The position numbers and the translations under genes were made by a program. The notes under the pieces are model-generated. The model did no database searches. It saw only the letters and a list, made by a program, of their open reading frames with translations, and had not been told where the DNA came from. DNA of 64,000 nt, taken from contig NZ_JSEE01000006.1 of the NCBI RefSeq assembly GCF_001625355.1, positions 1 to 64,000 on the forward strand. Direction: 5' to 3'. Position 1 is the stretch's first letter. Every line of letters starts with the position of its first letter. The DNA is from Marinomonas sp. TW1 (GTDB taxonomy: Bacteria > Pseudomonadota > Gammaproteobacteria > Pseudomonadales > Marinomonadaceae). This document shows positions 1-9,110 of this stretch, one piece after another.

Positions 1-105
1 AGTTCCCTAAAGAGCCGTTGAAGACTACGACGTTGATAGGTTGGGTGTGTAAGTGCTGTGAGGCATTGAGCTAACCAATACTAATTGCTCGTGAGGCTTG
101 ACCAT
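1..105 (+). rRNA. 23S ribosomal RNA, 3' end (partial)
   Basis: The first ~105 bases match the conserved 3' end of gammaproteobacterial 23S rRNA, including the segment around 'actacgacgttgataggt' and the final 'gtgaggcttgacca'. The gene begins before the window. A spacer of about 155 bases with no tRNA separates it from the 5S gene, so this is the end of an rRNA operon read on the + strand. The exact 3' end is approximate. Confidence 0.93.
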
Positions 106-260
106 ATAACACCAAAGTAGTTTTTAGACACATAATACGATCCGGTTTAACCTTGATCCACGTTATTTCAAAATGAATTGTTAAAGATCCAAGCAACGTA
201 TTCGCGTGTTTTGGTTAACAGAGCAAACAGCTCATACCAGAACGATACGCAAACCGAATT

Positions 261-376
261 GCTTGACGATCATAGAGGCGTTGAACCACCTGATCCCATC
301 CCGAACTCAGCAGTGAAAAGCGCCATCGCCGATGGTAGTGTGGGGGATCCCATGTGAGAGTAGGTCGTCGTCAAGC
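261..376 (+). rRNA. 5S ribosomal RNA
   Basis: A full-length 5S gene. The 5' strand 'gcttgacgat' pairs with the 3' strand 'cgtcgtcaagc' to form helix I, and the conserved internal segments 'ccacctgatccc', 'ccgaactcag' and 'cgccgatggtagtgtggg' are all present. It lies downstream of the 23S end and is followed by a strong intrinsic terminator, so it closes the rrn operon. Confidence 0.95.
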
Positions 377-388
377 TTTAAATTAAGA

Positions 389-421
389 AGCCCTGATAGG
401 TTATCCTGTCAGGGCTTTTTT
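389..421 (+). terminator. Intrinsic terminator of the rrn operon
   Basis: A 12-bp stem (agccctgatagg / cctgtcagggct, with one mismatch) with a 4-base loop, followed directly by a run of T. It lies 12 bases after the 5S gene. An identical hairpin occurs again at 604-638. Confidence 0.9.
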
Positions 422-446
422 ACGTCTGTAGAAACGTCAACATGGA

Positions 447-592
447 CTTGATGTTAATTAGGTCGTTGAACCACCTGATCCCACCTCGAACTCAGCAGAG
501 ACTCTTTATTCGCCGCAGGCGCTCGCCATCGCCGATGGTCGTGTGGGCCTTATGATGAAAGGAAAGCATGTGAGAGTAGGTCGTCGTCAAGC
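447..592 (+). pseudogene. Diverged 5S rRNA-like copy with two insertions
   Basis: This is a second 5S-related sequence. It keeps 'gttgaaccacctgatccca', 'cgaactcagcag', 'cgccatcgccgatggt' and an exact copy of the last ~27 bases of the true 5S. Compared with the intact gene at 261-376 it has an altered 5' strand, about 22 extra bases after 'cagcag' (512-532 region) and about 15 altered or extra bases near 549-569. Loop geometry of a functional 5S would be broken, so a pseudogene is the simplest reading. The 3' end and the following terminator are identical to those of the true gene, which suggests recent duplication or gene conversion. Confidence 0.75.
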
Positions 593-603
593 TTTAAATT
601 AAG

Positions 604-638
604 AAGCCCTGATAGGTTATCCTGTCAGGGCTTTTTTT
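604..638 (+). terminator. Second copy of the rrn terminator
   Basis: Exact duplicate of the hairpin at 389-421, including the flanking 'tttaaattaag' and a T-run. It follows the 5S-like pseudogene. Confidence 0.85.
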
Positions 639-715
639 CGTCTGGCGTAAATGTTGGTCGTCGTTAAATCCCAACCTCTGAAATCCTCACACACAATACG
701 ATCCCAAACAGCGAC

Positions 716-808
716 GCCTTGCGTCACTGCCGTCGTCAGCGGCTTACGCTGCTTGGGATCTTGCTCATCTAGTCACATGCATAAGTCAGATGGGCTCAAG
801 CTATCCGA
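716..808 (+). repeat. Direct repeat copy 1 (structured ~90-bp unit)
   Basis: This stretch is closely similar to 853-939. It starts 'gccttgcgtcac', contains 'gtcgtcagcggcttacgctg' and ends 'ctcaagctatccga'. Both copies carry the small hairpin agcg-gctta-cgct and a second local hairpin whose stem sequence differs between copies (here catct/agatg). No coding potential is evident. Function unknown. Confidence 0.8.
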
Positions 809-852
809 AAAAGTCCCACTGTGCTCAACCAACCACACCACTTGATGTTTAA

Positions 853-939
853 GCCTTGCGTCACGGCTGTCGTCAGCGGCTTACGCTGCTTCGGATCTTA
901 GTTGCTTATCTAGTCATTAGATGAACTCAAGCTATCCGA
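853..939 (+). repeat. Direct repeat copy 2 (structured ~90-bp unit)
   Basis: Second copy of the unit at 716-808. Here an outer stem tcggat/atccga encloses a hairpin atcta-gtcat-tagat. The remaining sequence between the copies and up to the kinase gene at 1157 shows no gene that I can support. Confidence 0.8.
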
Positions 940-1156
940 CATGGTGTTTGATGATGCTATTTAAATGATTTAAGAATGAGGTGTAATACGGCTCCAAGTA
1001 AGTATGTTTGTCGGGGGAATGAGACGTTTTCTCCCATTAATTAGATTGTGTATCTCTATCTGTTTGTAAGCCTCTTTATTACATAACATAACTAATATCT
1101 TACGTATGCCTTGATTCAGCTTGTCTATGCTTAGATGACCGATCACTAGGGATATT

Positions 1157-4100
1157 ATGATGACACAAATCGTTAAGATTATTTTGCTGACAGCGCTGGG
1201 GTATTCGGTGTTGGGAGCACTTGGTCTGACGGTTGCTATCTCTCCAGGTTATTCCACGATTATTTGGCCTGCCTCTGGGCTAGCACTTATTGCGGTTGTG
1301 TTTTTTCCAAAGTTTGCTCCATTGGGCGTCTTCCTTGGTTCTTGGTTCATTAATGTTTCCATTACTTGGTTAAATCATCAAGAGTTTGCTTTGGCGTTAC
1401 CAGCGTGTATCGCCATGGGGGCGGTATTGCAATCGTGTGTTGGTGGTTATTTAGTGCGTCGCTTTGTTGATGTGTCACGTTTGTTTCATCGTAGTCGTCA
1501 GGCACTACGTTTTGTGATTCTGGGTGGTGTCTTGTCAACCTTGATAGGAGCAAGTGTAGGGGTTTCATCATTATTATTTTTTGGGGCCATAGATTATTCC
1601 CAATATTGGATAAACTGGAGTGTTTGGTGGGCCGGTGACATGATTGGTGTGATTTTTATCGTACCGTGGTTGGCGGTATTTTTACCGTCTTTGTTTGGTG
1701 AATATTTTGATCGTCCAATGCGGTTAATGAGTGGTCTGATTGTGGTGTTGTTGATGATCGCTATTTTGTCTTGGGGAGGAAGTTATGCGGAATGGAATCG
1801 GCAAGTTAAGGAATTTCAATCCAACGCAGAACGGTTAGAAGTTTCTATTTCAAATCGTATTAAAAATGCCGTGGATATGCTCTACAGTTTTGTGGCTTTT
1901 ATTGATAGTAGCGAAGAAATTAATGCGGAGGAGTTTGCCTTTTTTTCTGATCGAGTAATGCAAAGAGATGACTCAATTGTTGGGGTTTCGTTGAACTTTG
2001 CCGTGGCTGGTGACAATATTTTGAACTTTGAAAGGCGTATTCAACGCTTTTATCAGGATCGAGAGTTTCGGGTGAAAGAAAGGTCCCCAGCTGGGCGTTT
2101 AGTCCCGGTTATTCCTAGAGAGAGCCACATTGTAGTGACCTTTATTTCGCCACTTGAGCGTAACGCTGCCGCGCTTGGTTATGATGTCTACTCTCAAGCA
2201 GACAGACAGTTTGCTTTGGATCAAGCGATTCAAAACAAACAAGTTTATCCAACGTCTCCTTTACGCCTTGTACAGGAGACGAAAGGGGTTTTGTTGTTTT
2301 TACCTTTTTTTGATCAGCACACGGAGGCCTTTTTAGGCGTGGCTACGTCTGTCATTTCTCTGTCGACATTAACGGACGCCATTGTTCAAAAAGGTCGTTT
2401 ACCGAACACGGATTTGTATCTAGTGGACGAGTTTGGTCACAGTGGTTCATCGGTGTTAGTGGCGAAAAATAGTGAGGCAAGTTTAACCGTTTCTGATTTG
2501 TTACTAGCTTATGAAAAAAATGACTTTCAACACGCTGTAAAAGTTGATATTCGTGTTGGTGCGAAAACTTGGCAACTCTATCAAGTGAGTCAAGATTACT
2601 TTTTTAAACAGCCTTGGATTGTCCAGTTAGTCTTAGCTTTTAGTCTATTTGTGGCGGGCTTATTTGGTTGGTTCTTATTGATTGTAAGCAGTCATGCTGC
2701 CGATGTTGAACATAAAGTCTGGCGGCGTACTAAAGATCTGCAATTGGCGAATGATAATCTCAAATTGTCCGAATTGAAGCAGAGCAAAGCCAAAGATGAA
2801 GCAGAACAAGCAAACCGCGCTAAGAGTGAGTTCTTAGCGAATATGAGTCATGAAATTCGTACGCCACTGAATGGCGTGATCGGCAGTTTGACCTTGTTGT
2901 TAAACGGTAAATTGCAGGCGGATCAAATTCAATTGGCGACGCTGTCAAAACAAAGTGCTGAGTCTCTATTGGATATTATAAATGATATTTTAGACCTTTC
3001 TAAAATTGAAGCTGGGGCTATGGAAATTGAAAGAACGTTATTTTCATTAAATGCTTTAGTAGAAGAAGTGGCCAATATTGCCAGCCTCAAAGCGCAAGAC
3101 AAAGGCATCGTATTAAATGTACCTGCGAGCTTGGTACCTAATTTAATCTTGTTAGGGGATCGTGTCAGGCTGAAACAGGTCATCATGAATTTGGTGGGGA
3201 ATGCGGTCAAATTCACTCAGGTTGGCGAGGTGAATTTAACGTTAACAATTGACCGTCAAGCAGACGATTGTCATGTTTTATCCTGCCAGGTTGAAGACAC
3301 TGGAATTGGGATTGCTAAGGAAGCACAATCACAATTATTTCAGCGTTTTAAACAGGCGGATGGTTCTACCACGCGACGTTTTGGTGGTACAGGGTTAGGT
3401 TTGGCCATCAGTAAGGAGATTGTCACTGCGTTGGGAGGAACGATTCGTTTCGAGTCACAGCAAGGAGTTGGGTCGAGTTTTTATGTGCAAATCCCAATCC
3501 AAGTGAATGCAATCGAGACGCCACAGACGGTGAGCTACGAAGTCAGTGTGACGCTCATTTATGAAAATGATACAGGGCGTTCTTATGTGGCCAGTTTGCT
3601 TGATTCGTTAGATTGTAAGGTGACGGCTTTTGCTGATTTAAGTGAGGCTTTAGCCAGTGACAAGGAGCTTGAAAGACTGCTTTTATTAGATTCTGATGCT
3701 TTGAAAAATGCGTCATCTGATGAGGTTTCTAAGTTGCAGAAAGTGTGTCTAGAAAAGCAAGTTCAGCAAGTTTTATTGTCATCTCGCTCTGCGTTTAACT
3801 TTAGTGATAAAATGACGACAATGTCTGTGATGAAGCCTATATTTAGCAAGCCATTATTAGATGTTTTAGAAAGTTTGAAGCCACCCGTCTTAGGAGAAAT
3901 TATGGCGATCAGTAGCAATAACGCAGCGCCAGATAATCGCCCTGTTTTTAATGTTAAAGTGTTGTTAGCAGAAGATAATTTGACGAATCAGATCGTCGCA
4001 CGGGGGTTATTAAACCTGTATGGCGTTGAGGTTGTGATTGCTGAGAATGGTGAGCGTGCGGTAAGTCTAGCCAAACAAACAGCGTTTGATTTGGTATTGA

Positions 4101-4330
4101 TGGATTGTCAAATGCCGGTGATGGATGGCTATGAGGCGACGCGTCATATTCGGCAGTTTAAAGATGCTGAAACCGCTGCGAATGTCCCTATTATTGCATT
4201 AAGTGCTAATGCCATGAAGGGGGATCAGGATGAGTGCTTTGCTGCCGGTATGGATGACCATATTGCTAAGCCCGTATCCCAGAATAAGTTAGTGGAAGCT
4301 CTAACGAAATGGCTTAAATCAATAGACTAG
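1157..4330 (+). CDS. MASE1-CHASE hybrid sensor histidine kinase with receiver domain
   Basis: A 1057-residue membrane sensor kinase. Residues ~1-215 form a multi-pass MASE1-type sensor. Residues ~220-490 form an extracytoplasmic CHASE-like domain (core around '[11 protein letters not shown]'), followed by a further membrane segment at ~505-525 and a coiled linker. HisKA has the phospho-accepting His565 in '[10 protein letters not shown]'. The HATPase has the N box '[10 protein letters not shown]', G1 'DTGIGIA' and G2 'GGTGLGLAI'. The C-terminal receiver has Asp983 in '[16 protein letters not shown]'. There is no HPt domain inside the protein, but an HPt-like gene follows 11 bases downstream. 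Start: tandem ATGs at 1157/1160 behind 'aggga'. Ligand unknown. Confidence 0.93.
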   Translation: MMTQIVKIILLTALGYSVLGALGLTVAISPGYSTIIWPASGLALIAVVFFPKFAPLGVFLGSWFINVSITWLNHQEFALALPACIAMGAVLQSCVGGYLVRRFVDVSRLFHRSRQALRFVILGGVLSTLIGASVGVSSLLFFGAIDYSQYWINWSVWWAGDMIGVIFIVPWLAVFLPSLFGEYFDRPMRLMSGLIVVLLMIAILSWGGSYAEWNRQVKEFQSNAERLEVSISNRIKNAVDMLYSFVAFIDSSEEINAEEFAFFSDRVMQRDDSIVGVSLNFAVAGDNILNFERRIQRFYQDREFRVKERSPAGRLVPVIPRESHIVVTFISPLERNAAALGYDVYSQADRQFALDQAIQNKQVYPTSPLRLVQETKGVLLFLPFFDQHTEAFLGVATSVISLSTLTDAIVQKGRLPNTDLYLVDEFGHSGSSVLVAKNSEASLTVSDLLLAYEKNDFQHAVKVDIRVGAKTWQLYQVSQDYFFKQPWIVQLVLAFSLFVAGLFGWFLLIVSSHAADVEHKVWRRTKDLQLANDNLKLSELKQSKAKDEAEQANRAKSEFLANMSHEIRTPLNGVIGSLTLLLNGKLQADQIQLATLSKQSAESLLDIINDILDLSKIEAGAMEIERTLFSLNALVEEVANIASLKAQDKGIVLNVPASLVPNLILLGDRVRLKQVIMNLVGNAVKFTQVGEVNLTLTIDRQADDCHVLSCQVEDTGIGIAKEAQSQLFQRFKQADGSTTRRFGGTGLGLAISKEIVTALGGTIRFESQQGVGSSFYVQIPIQVNAIETPQTVSYEVSVTLIYENDTGRSYVASLLDSLDCKVTAFADLSEALASDKELERLLLLDSDALKNASSDEVSKLQKVCLEKQVQQVLLSSRSAFNFSDKMTTMSVMKPIFSKPLLDVLESLKPPVLGEIMAISSNNAAPDNRPVFNVKVLLAEDNLTNQIVARGLLNLYGVEVVIAENGERAVSLAKQTAFDLVLMDCQMPVMDGYEATRHIRQFKDAETAANVPIIALSANAMKGDQDECFAAGMDDHIAKPVSQNKLVEALTKWLKSID

Positions 4331-4341
4331 GTAGTAAGACT

Positions 4342-4689
4342 ATGTTGGATGTAATCATATTTGATAGTTCAGACTTTGAAAGTCGTCTTGCTCGTAATGA
4401 AGAGCTGATGACACTCGTGGCGGCGGAGTTTCTGAAAGAAGCGACGAGTCTATTAGCGTTGCTAGAGACCTATGCCATGGCCCGAGATTGGCCTAATTTA
4501 GGCTTGGTGACCAATCGTTTGAGAGGGGCCGGTTTAGAGGTGTCTGGTTATCAATTTTGCGAAAAACTCACTGATTTACAGCGTATTATCGACAACGAAT
4601 CTGCGTCGCAATTAAGCATGGTGCTGTTGGCTCTGAATACAGAATTTGACCGTCTGTCTTTGGCTTTAAAGCACGAAATTTTAAAATAA
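4342..4689 (+). CDS. HPt-like small protein lacking the phospho-accepting His
   Basis: A 115-residue all-helical protein whose layout matches an HPt domain: 'FESRLARNEELMTLVAAEFL', then a helix ending 'ARDWPNLGLVTNRLRGAG'. In true HPt proteins the site reads H-x-L-K-G; here it is N-R-L-R-G, so Asn58 replaces the histidine. It lies 11 bases after the hybrid kinase, so the two are probably co-transcribed. Family knowledge suggests partnership with the kinase receiver. The missing His implies binding or regulation without phosphotransfer (inference). The ribosome-binding site is weak (ggtagtaag). Confidence 0.7.
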   Translation: MLDVIIFDSSDFESRLARNEELMTLVAAEFLKEATSLLALLETYAMARDWPNLGLVTNRLRGAGLEVSGYQFCEKLTDLQRIIDNESASQLSMVLLALNTEFDRLSLALKHEILK

Positions 4690-4805
4690 TCTGATCATTC
4701 ACTCTTTTTAATCTCTTATCTCTTCCTTATTTTCACCTTTCAAATCAATAATGAATGACGTGTAAACGCCTGTTTATTCTCCGTTTTATGAATAAAATCT
4801 TCATC

Positions 4806-4843
4806 TATAATTTCATTTGAGTGCATTTGTGTTTCAAATGAAA
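4806..4843 (+). promoter_or_regulatory. Candidate ugp promoter -10 and operator
   Basis: A perfect -10 hexamer TATAAT (4806-4811) is overlapped by an inverted repeat, tttcatttga (4811-4820) ... tcaaatgaaa (4834-4843). The second arm sits in 'gtttcaaatgaaac'. TTTC/GAAA-rich palindromes are typical operators of DeoR-family repressors, and one is encoded in the same operon (9868-10626). The -35 is poor. The rest of the 4690-4926 gap is AT-rich with no gene. Confidence 0.5.
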
Positions 4844-4926
4844 CTTATCTATCATCAAATTGAAATATTTAGTTTCTATAGTCGTTCTTTCTTTTCTAAA
4901 AACAACTCATTGTGAGGAACACGGAA

Positions 4927-6228
4927 ATGTATAAATTGAAATTGGCGTCAGCGGTGATTGGATTTTCTATTGCAAGCTCCGGCTTTGCGGCAACCGATAT
5001 TGAATGGTGGCATGCAATGGGTGGTGCGAATGGCGAAAAAGTAAATGAGATCGCTAAGGCATTTAATGACTCTCAGGATGCCTATACCGTTAAGCCTGTT
5101 TACAAAGGAAATTATACGGAAACCATGACGTCCGCTATTGCGGCTTTCCGTGCCAAAAAACAACCACACATAGTGCAAGTATTCGAAGTCGGTACAGCCA
5201 GTATGATGTCGGCAAAAGGGGCAATTTACCCTGTTTATGAATTAATGCGTGAGTCTGGCCAGTCATTTGATCAACGTGGTTTTCTAAGCGCTGTTACGGG
5301 TTACTACTCTGATCAAGAAGGCAACATGTTGTCTATGCCGTTTAATAGTTCAACGCCAGTTCTGTACTATAACAAAGACCTATTTGCTAAGGCTGGTATT
5401 AAAACCCCACCAACGACTTGGGAAGAAATGGAAAGTGTTTCTCAGAAGCTATTGGATAATGGCGTTAAATGTGGCTTCACTACCGCGTGGCAATCATGGG
5501 TTCAATTAGAGAATTTCAGTGCTCGTCAAAATATACCTTTTGCCAGTGAAGCAAATGGTTTTGGTGGTTTAGACACGAAATTGACATTCAATGGTCCATT
5601 GCAAGTGGCTCATATTGAAAAAATGAGTGAGTGGCAGCAAAACGGTATCTTTAGTTATGGTGGTCGTCGCAGTGATTCGGCACCAAAATTCTACAGCCAA
5701 GAATGTGCGATGTTCATGAACTCTTCAGCAGGCTACGCTGGCATTAAGAAAAATGCCAAGTTTGATTTTGGTGTGTCACAGCTTCCTTATCAAGGCAGTG
5801 CTATCTCTGAGCCGAAGAATACCATCATTGGTGGCGCGTCTCTTTGGGTATTGCAAGGCCATAAAAAAGAAGAATACAAAGGCGTTGCGTCTTTCCTAAG
5901 CTTCTTGTCTCGTGCCGAAGTACAAGCCGATTGGCACCAATTCTCGGGCTACTTGCCAATTACTCGTGCCGCCTATGATCTAACCAAAGGGCAAGGCTTC
6001 TATGCCCAAAATGTTGGTACAGAGACAGGTGTGTTGCAGATGACGTCGGGTACACCAACGGCAAACTCTAAAGGTTTACGTTTGGGCAACTTTGTACAAA
6101 TTCGTGACATCATTAATGAAGAGTTAGAAGGTGTTTGGGCGGGACAAAAATCCGCACAGGCAGCACTAGACGAAGCGGTTAAGCGCGGTAATGTGTTGCT
6201 GCGTAAGTTTGAAAGAGCCAATAAGTAA
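4927..6228 (+). CDS. ugpB: sn-glycerol-3-phosphate ABC transporter, periplasmic binding protein
   Basis: A 433-residue extracellular solute-binding protein of the UgpB type, which captures sn-glycerol-3-phosphate or its diesters in the periplasm. A signal peptide is visible (Lys-rich start, hydrophobic core, cleavage after 'SSGFA'), followed by 'TDIEWWHAMGG'. The identification rests mainly on the following genes, which are clear UgpA, UgpE and UgpC homologues, with UgpQ behind them. I place the start at ATG 4927, behind 'gaggaac'. An in-frame GTG at 4912 lies upstream but is unlikely. An attenuator-like hairpin follows before ugpA. Confidence 0.93.
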   Translation: MYKLKLASAVIGFSIASSGFAATDIEWWHAMGGANGEKVNEIAKAFNDSQDAYTVKPVYKGNYTETMTSAIAAFRAKKQPHIVQVFEVGTASMMSAKGAIYPVYELMRESGQSFDQRGFLSAVTGYYSDQEGNMLSMPFNSSTPVLYYNKDLFAKAGIKTPPTTWEEMESVSQKLLDNGVKCGFTTAWQSWVQLENFSARQNIPFASEANGFGGLDTKLTFNGPLQVAHIEKMSEWQQNGIFSYGGRRSDSAPKFYSQECAMFMNSSAGYAGIKKNAKFDFGVSQLPYQGSAISEPKNTIIGGASLWVLQGHKKEEYKGVASFLSFLSRAEVQADWHQFSGYLPITRAAYDLTKGQGFYAQNVGTETGVLQMTSGTPTANSKGLRLGNFVQIRDIINEELEGVWAGQKSAQAALDEAVKRGNVLLRKFERANK

Positions 6229-6251
6229 TGAACGCTAGTTAGTTACGGTGT

Positions 6252-6280
6252 AACCCTCGCTCATGATGAGTGAGGGTTTT
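6252..6280 (+). terminator. Hairpin between ugpB and ugpA (partial terminator)
   Basis: A near-perfect inverted repeat, aaccctcgctcat / atgagtgagggtt, followed by a short T-run. It lies in the gap between the binding-protein gene and the permease gene. It would reduce read-through and could stabilise ugpB mRNA. Confidence 0.65.
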
Positions 6281-6311
6281 GTATTTGAACTTATGGCAAG
6301 GCGCGGTATTA

Positions 6312-7187
6312 ATGTCTGTGTATTTTCCTCATAAAAAATTACCTTATTTGTTGGTTTTACCTCAGCTTGTTATCACTCTTATCTTTTTTTTGTGGCCAGC
6401 AGAGCAAGCGTTTGAACAAGCTTTTTATCAAGAAGACGCCTTTGGCTTGAGCCGAGAGTTTGTTGGCTTTGATAACTTTGTTTACCTGTTTAATGATCCA
6501 CAGTACTACAAGTCTATTTGGGTCACTTTAGTGTTTAGTTTTTCTGTTGCCTTTTCAGGCCTGGCTATCGCGCTTTGGCTAGCCGTCATGGCAGACCGAG
6601 TGATTCGCGGAAAATTAACGTATCAAACATTACTGGTTTGGCCCTATGCGGTCGCGCCCGCTTTGGCAGGTGTGCTTTGGTGGCTGTTATTCGATCCCAG
6701 TATGGGGCCAATTGCGTTGTGGTTGCAGTATTTTGGTGTCGACTGGAACCATTTTTTGAATGGCGATCAGGCGATGACCTTAGTGGTTATTTCAGCGACT
6801 TGGAAGCAAATCAGTTACAACTTTTTGTTCTTTTTAGCGGGTTTACAAGCGGTACCTCGTTCTCTTATTGAGGCGGCATCGATTGATGGCGCTAGTCCGT
6901 TTAAACGTTTCTGGACCATAGTGTTTCCTCTGTTGTCGCCGACGACCTTCTTTTTGTTGGTAATCAATTTAGTGTATGCCTTTTTCGATACCTTCGGAGT
7001 AATCGATGCGACCACTCAAGGTGGTCCAGGCGTCAGTACGGCCACCATGGTGTACAAAGTCTTTAATGATGGTTTTATCGGTTTAGACATGGGCAGTTCA
7101 GCGGCTCAGTCAGTGGTGTTAATGTTTTTGGTTGGCGTGATGACGGTGATTCAATTCCGTTACATTGAACGTAAGGTGGAATACTAA
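6312..7187 (+). CDS. ugpA: sn-glycerol-3-phosphate ABC transporter permease
   Basis: A 291-residue inner-membrane permease that aligns along its length with E. coli UgpA: '[17 protein letters not shown]' at the start, 'QISYNFLFF' and '[11 protein letters not shown]' (the EAA loop contacting the ATPase), '[11 protein letters not shown]' and '[13 protein letters not shown]' near the end. About six membrane helices. The start is taken as ATG 6312; an upstream in-frame GTG at 6270 lies inside the hairpin and is unlikely. The stop overlaps the start of ugpE (TAATG), so translation is probably coupled. Confidence 0.95.
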   Translation: MSVYFPHKKLPYLLVLPQLVITLIFFLWPAEQAFEQAFYQEDAFGLSREFVGFDNFVYLFNDPQYYKSIWVTLVFSFSVAFSGLAIALWLAVMADRVIRGKLTYQTLLVWPYAVAPALAGVLWWLLFDPSMGPIALWLQYFGVDWNHFLNGDQAMTLVVISATWKQISYNFLFFLAGLQAVPRSLIEAASIDGASPFKRFWTIVFPLLSPTTFFLLVINLVYAFFDTFGVIDATTQGGPGVSTATMVYKVFNDGFIGLDMGSSAAQSVVLMFLVGVMTVIQFRYIERKVEY

Positions 7188-8035
7188 TGATAGAAAATCG
7201 TCCTTGGCTTACCTTCGTCAGTCATTTTTCATTGTTGCTCGGGATTGGTGTCGTCGCCTTGCCTGTTTGGGTCGCCTTGGTGGCATCGACTCACCCCAGT
7301 TCCGCTTTTGGTGCCGGTGAAATTCCGTTGTGGTTTGGTGATCAAGCGCTAGAAAATTGGCGATCTGTGTTTTTAGGAGAAGCCAGCTCCGGTGTGGATG
7401 TGCCTGTTTGGTACATGATGCTGAACTCTTTCATCATGGCGCTTGGTATTACCGTCGGTAAGTTGTTTATTTCATTATTGTCGGCTTATGCCATTGTGTT
7501 CTTTCGTTTTCCCTTCCGTGGTGCGTGTTTTTGGGTGATCTTTATTACCCTGATGCTCCCTGTCGAGGTGCGTATAGTGCCGACTTATGAAGTGGTGGCG
7601 AATCTCGATATGTTGAACAGTTATTCAGGGTTAATTTTGCCCTTGATTGCCAGTGCGACGGCAACTTTTTTATTCCGACAATGCTTTATGACCATGCCGG
7701 GAGAGTTGATTGAGGCGGCGCGAATTGATGGTGCGGGCCCGATTCGATTCTTTTTCGATATCTTGTTGCCGATGTCTCGTACCAACATCGCTGCCTTGTT
7801 TGTCATTATGTTTATTTACGGTTGGAATCAATATTTATGGCCTGTGATCATCACCACAGACGATGCTTATTATACCTTGGTAATGAGTATTAAACGTATG
7901 CTGGCCGTGGATCAGGGGGATATTGAATGGAACCATGTCATGGTCACTACGCTGCTCGCCATGATTCCGCCAGTCGCCGTGGTGATTGGTATGCAGAAAT
8001 TGTTTGTGAAAGGCTTAGTGGACGCGGAGAAATAA
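7187..8035 (+). CDS. ugpE: sn-glycerol-3-phosphate ABC transporter permease
   Basis: A 282-residue permease and partner of UgpA. It opens 'MIENRPWLT' exactly as E. coli UgpE does, and carries '[12 protein letters not shown]', the EAA loop '[17 protein letters not shown]' and '[11 protein letters not shown]', ending '[10 protein letters not shown]'. Six membrane helices are expected. Its start overlaps the ugpA stop and the ATPase gene follows 4 bases later. Confidence 0.95.
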   Translation: MIENRPWLTFVSHFSLLLGIGVVALPVWVALVASTHPSSAFGAGEIPLWFGDQALENWRSVFLGEASSGVDVPVWYMMLNSFIMALGITVGKLFISLLSAYAIVFFRFPFRGACFWVIFITLMLPVEVRIVPTYEVVANLDMLNSYSGLILPLIASATATFLFRQCFMTMPGELIEAARIDGAGPIRFFFDILLPMSRTNIAALFVIMFIYGWNQYLWPVIITTDDAYYTLVMSIKRMLAVDQGDIEWNHVMVTTLLAMIPPVAVVIGMQKLFVKGLVDAEK

Positions 8036-8039
8036 GAAA

Positions 8040-9104
8040 ATGTCAGATGTAGTATTAAACAATATTGGTAAAACCTACCCCAATGGGTATCACGCGATTC
8101 CAAGTATCGATCTGACGATAGAAGAAGGTGAGTTCATTGTTCTGGTTGGTCCGTCAGGTTGTGGTAAGTCAACGTTACTGCGAATGGTGGCAGGTCTTGA
8201 GACCATTTCGCAAGGTGATCTGATGATCAAAGGGGCGAAGGTTAATGATAAAGAACCCGCAGATCGTGACATTGCCATGGTGTTCCAAAATTACGCGCTT
8301 TACCCTCATATGACGGTGTATGCCAATATGGCTTATGGCTTGAAGAATCGAGGTGAAAGTAAAGAAGTCATTGCTGAAAAAGTCACCTCTGTGGCGAACA
8401 TGCTGGGGCTGGAAGAGTTGTTGGAGCGAAAACCTAAGCAGCTATCTGGTGGTCAACGTCAGCGCGTTGCTATGGGACGTGCCATGGTGCGAGATCCCAA
8501 GGTGTTTTTGTTTGATGAACCGTTATCGAACCTAGACGCCAAATTGCGAGTACAGATGCGAGTCGAAATTCGCCAGTTACAAAGAAAGTTAGGTACGACG
8601 ACTTTGTACGTGACACATGATCAAGTTGAAGCCATGACCTTAGCGGATCGTTTGGTGGTGCTAAACAAAGGTAAGGCGGAGCAAATAGGTTCGCCGATGG
8701 CGTTGTATAATAAGCCTGCTACGCCATTTGTGGCGGCGTTTATTGGCTCACCTTCGATGAATTTGTTGCCAGCGAATTTAGATGAACAAGGCATCTGTTT
8801 ATCGGATCGGTTGTCTTTACCTTTGGTTCACGATCATAGAGGAAGCATTATTTGGGGAATCCGCCCTGAGCACCTAGAAGTTGTCGATGAAGCAAATGCC
8901 GATTTCGCTTTGCGCATTCAAGCGGTAGAATCGTTAGGCGCTGAAACCTTAATACACGGCACGGTGGATCTAGGCGTTAAGCAAGAGCCAATGGTCGTCC
9001 GGTTAGCCGGTCCTCATTGGCCAGAAATCAACTCGTTACTGTGGCTAAAAGCGCCTTTGGATCATTGGCATGTTTTTGATGCTGTAACGCAACAACGCTT
9101 GTAA
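8040..9104 (+). CDS. ugpC: sn-glycerol-3-phosphate ABC transporter ATPase
   Basis: A 354-residue MalK-type ATPase. Walker A 'GPSGCGKST' near residue 37, Q loop '[14 protein letters not shown]', signature '[14 protein letters not shown]', Walker B '[12 protein letters not shown]' and switch His in '[11 protein letters not shown]'. A C-terminal regulatory OB-like domain follows ('WGIRPEHLE'). It energises UgpAE. The gene is tightly packed between ugpE and ugpQ. Confidence 0.95.
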   Translation: MSDVVLNNIGKTYPNGYHAIPSIDLTIEEGEFIVLVGPSGCGKSTLLRMVAGLETISQGDLMIKGAKVNDKEPADRDIAMVFQNYALYPHMTVYANMAYGLKNRGESKEVIAEKVTSVANMLGLEELLERKPKQLSGGQRQRVAMGRAMVRDPKVFLFDEPLSNLDAKLRVQMRVEIRQLQRKLGTTTLYVTHDQVEAMTLADRLVVLNKGKAEQIGSPMALYNKPATPFVAAFIGSPSMNLLPANLDEQGICLSDRLSLPLVHDHRGSIIWGIRPEHLEVVDEANADFALRIQAVESLGAETLIHGTVDLGVKQEPMVVRLAGPHWPEINSLLWLKAPLDHWHVFDAVTQQRL

Positions 9105-9110
9105 GTGAGT

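Noticed and set aside
651..845. A 64-codon ORF downstream of the 5S copies
   Set aside because: It runs through the first structured repeat and has no start signal or protein-like composition.
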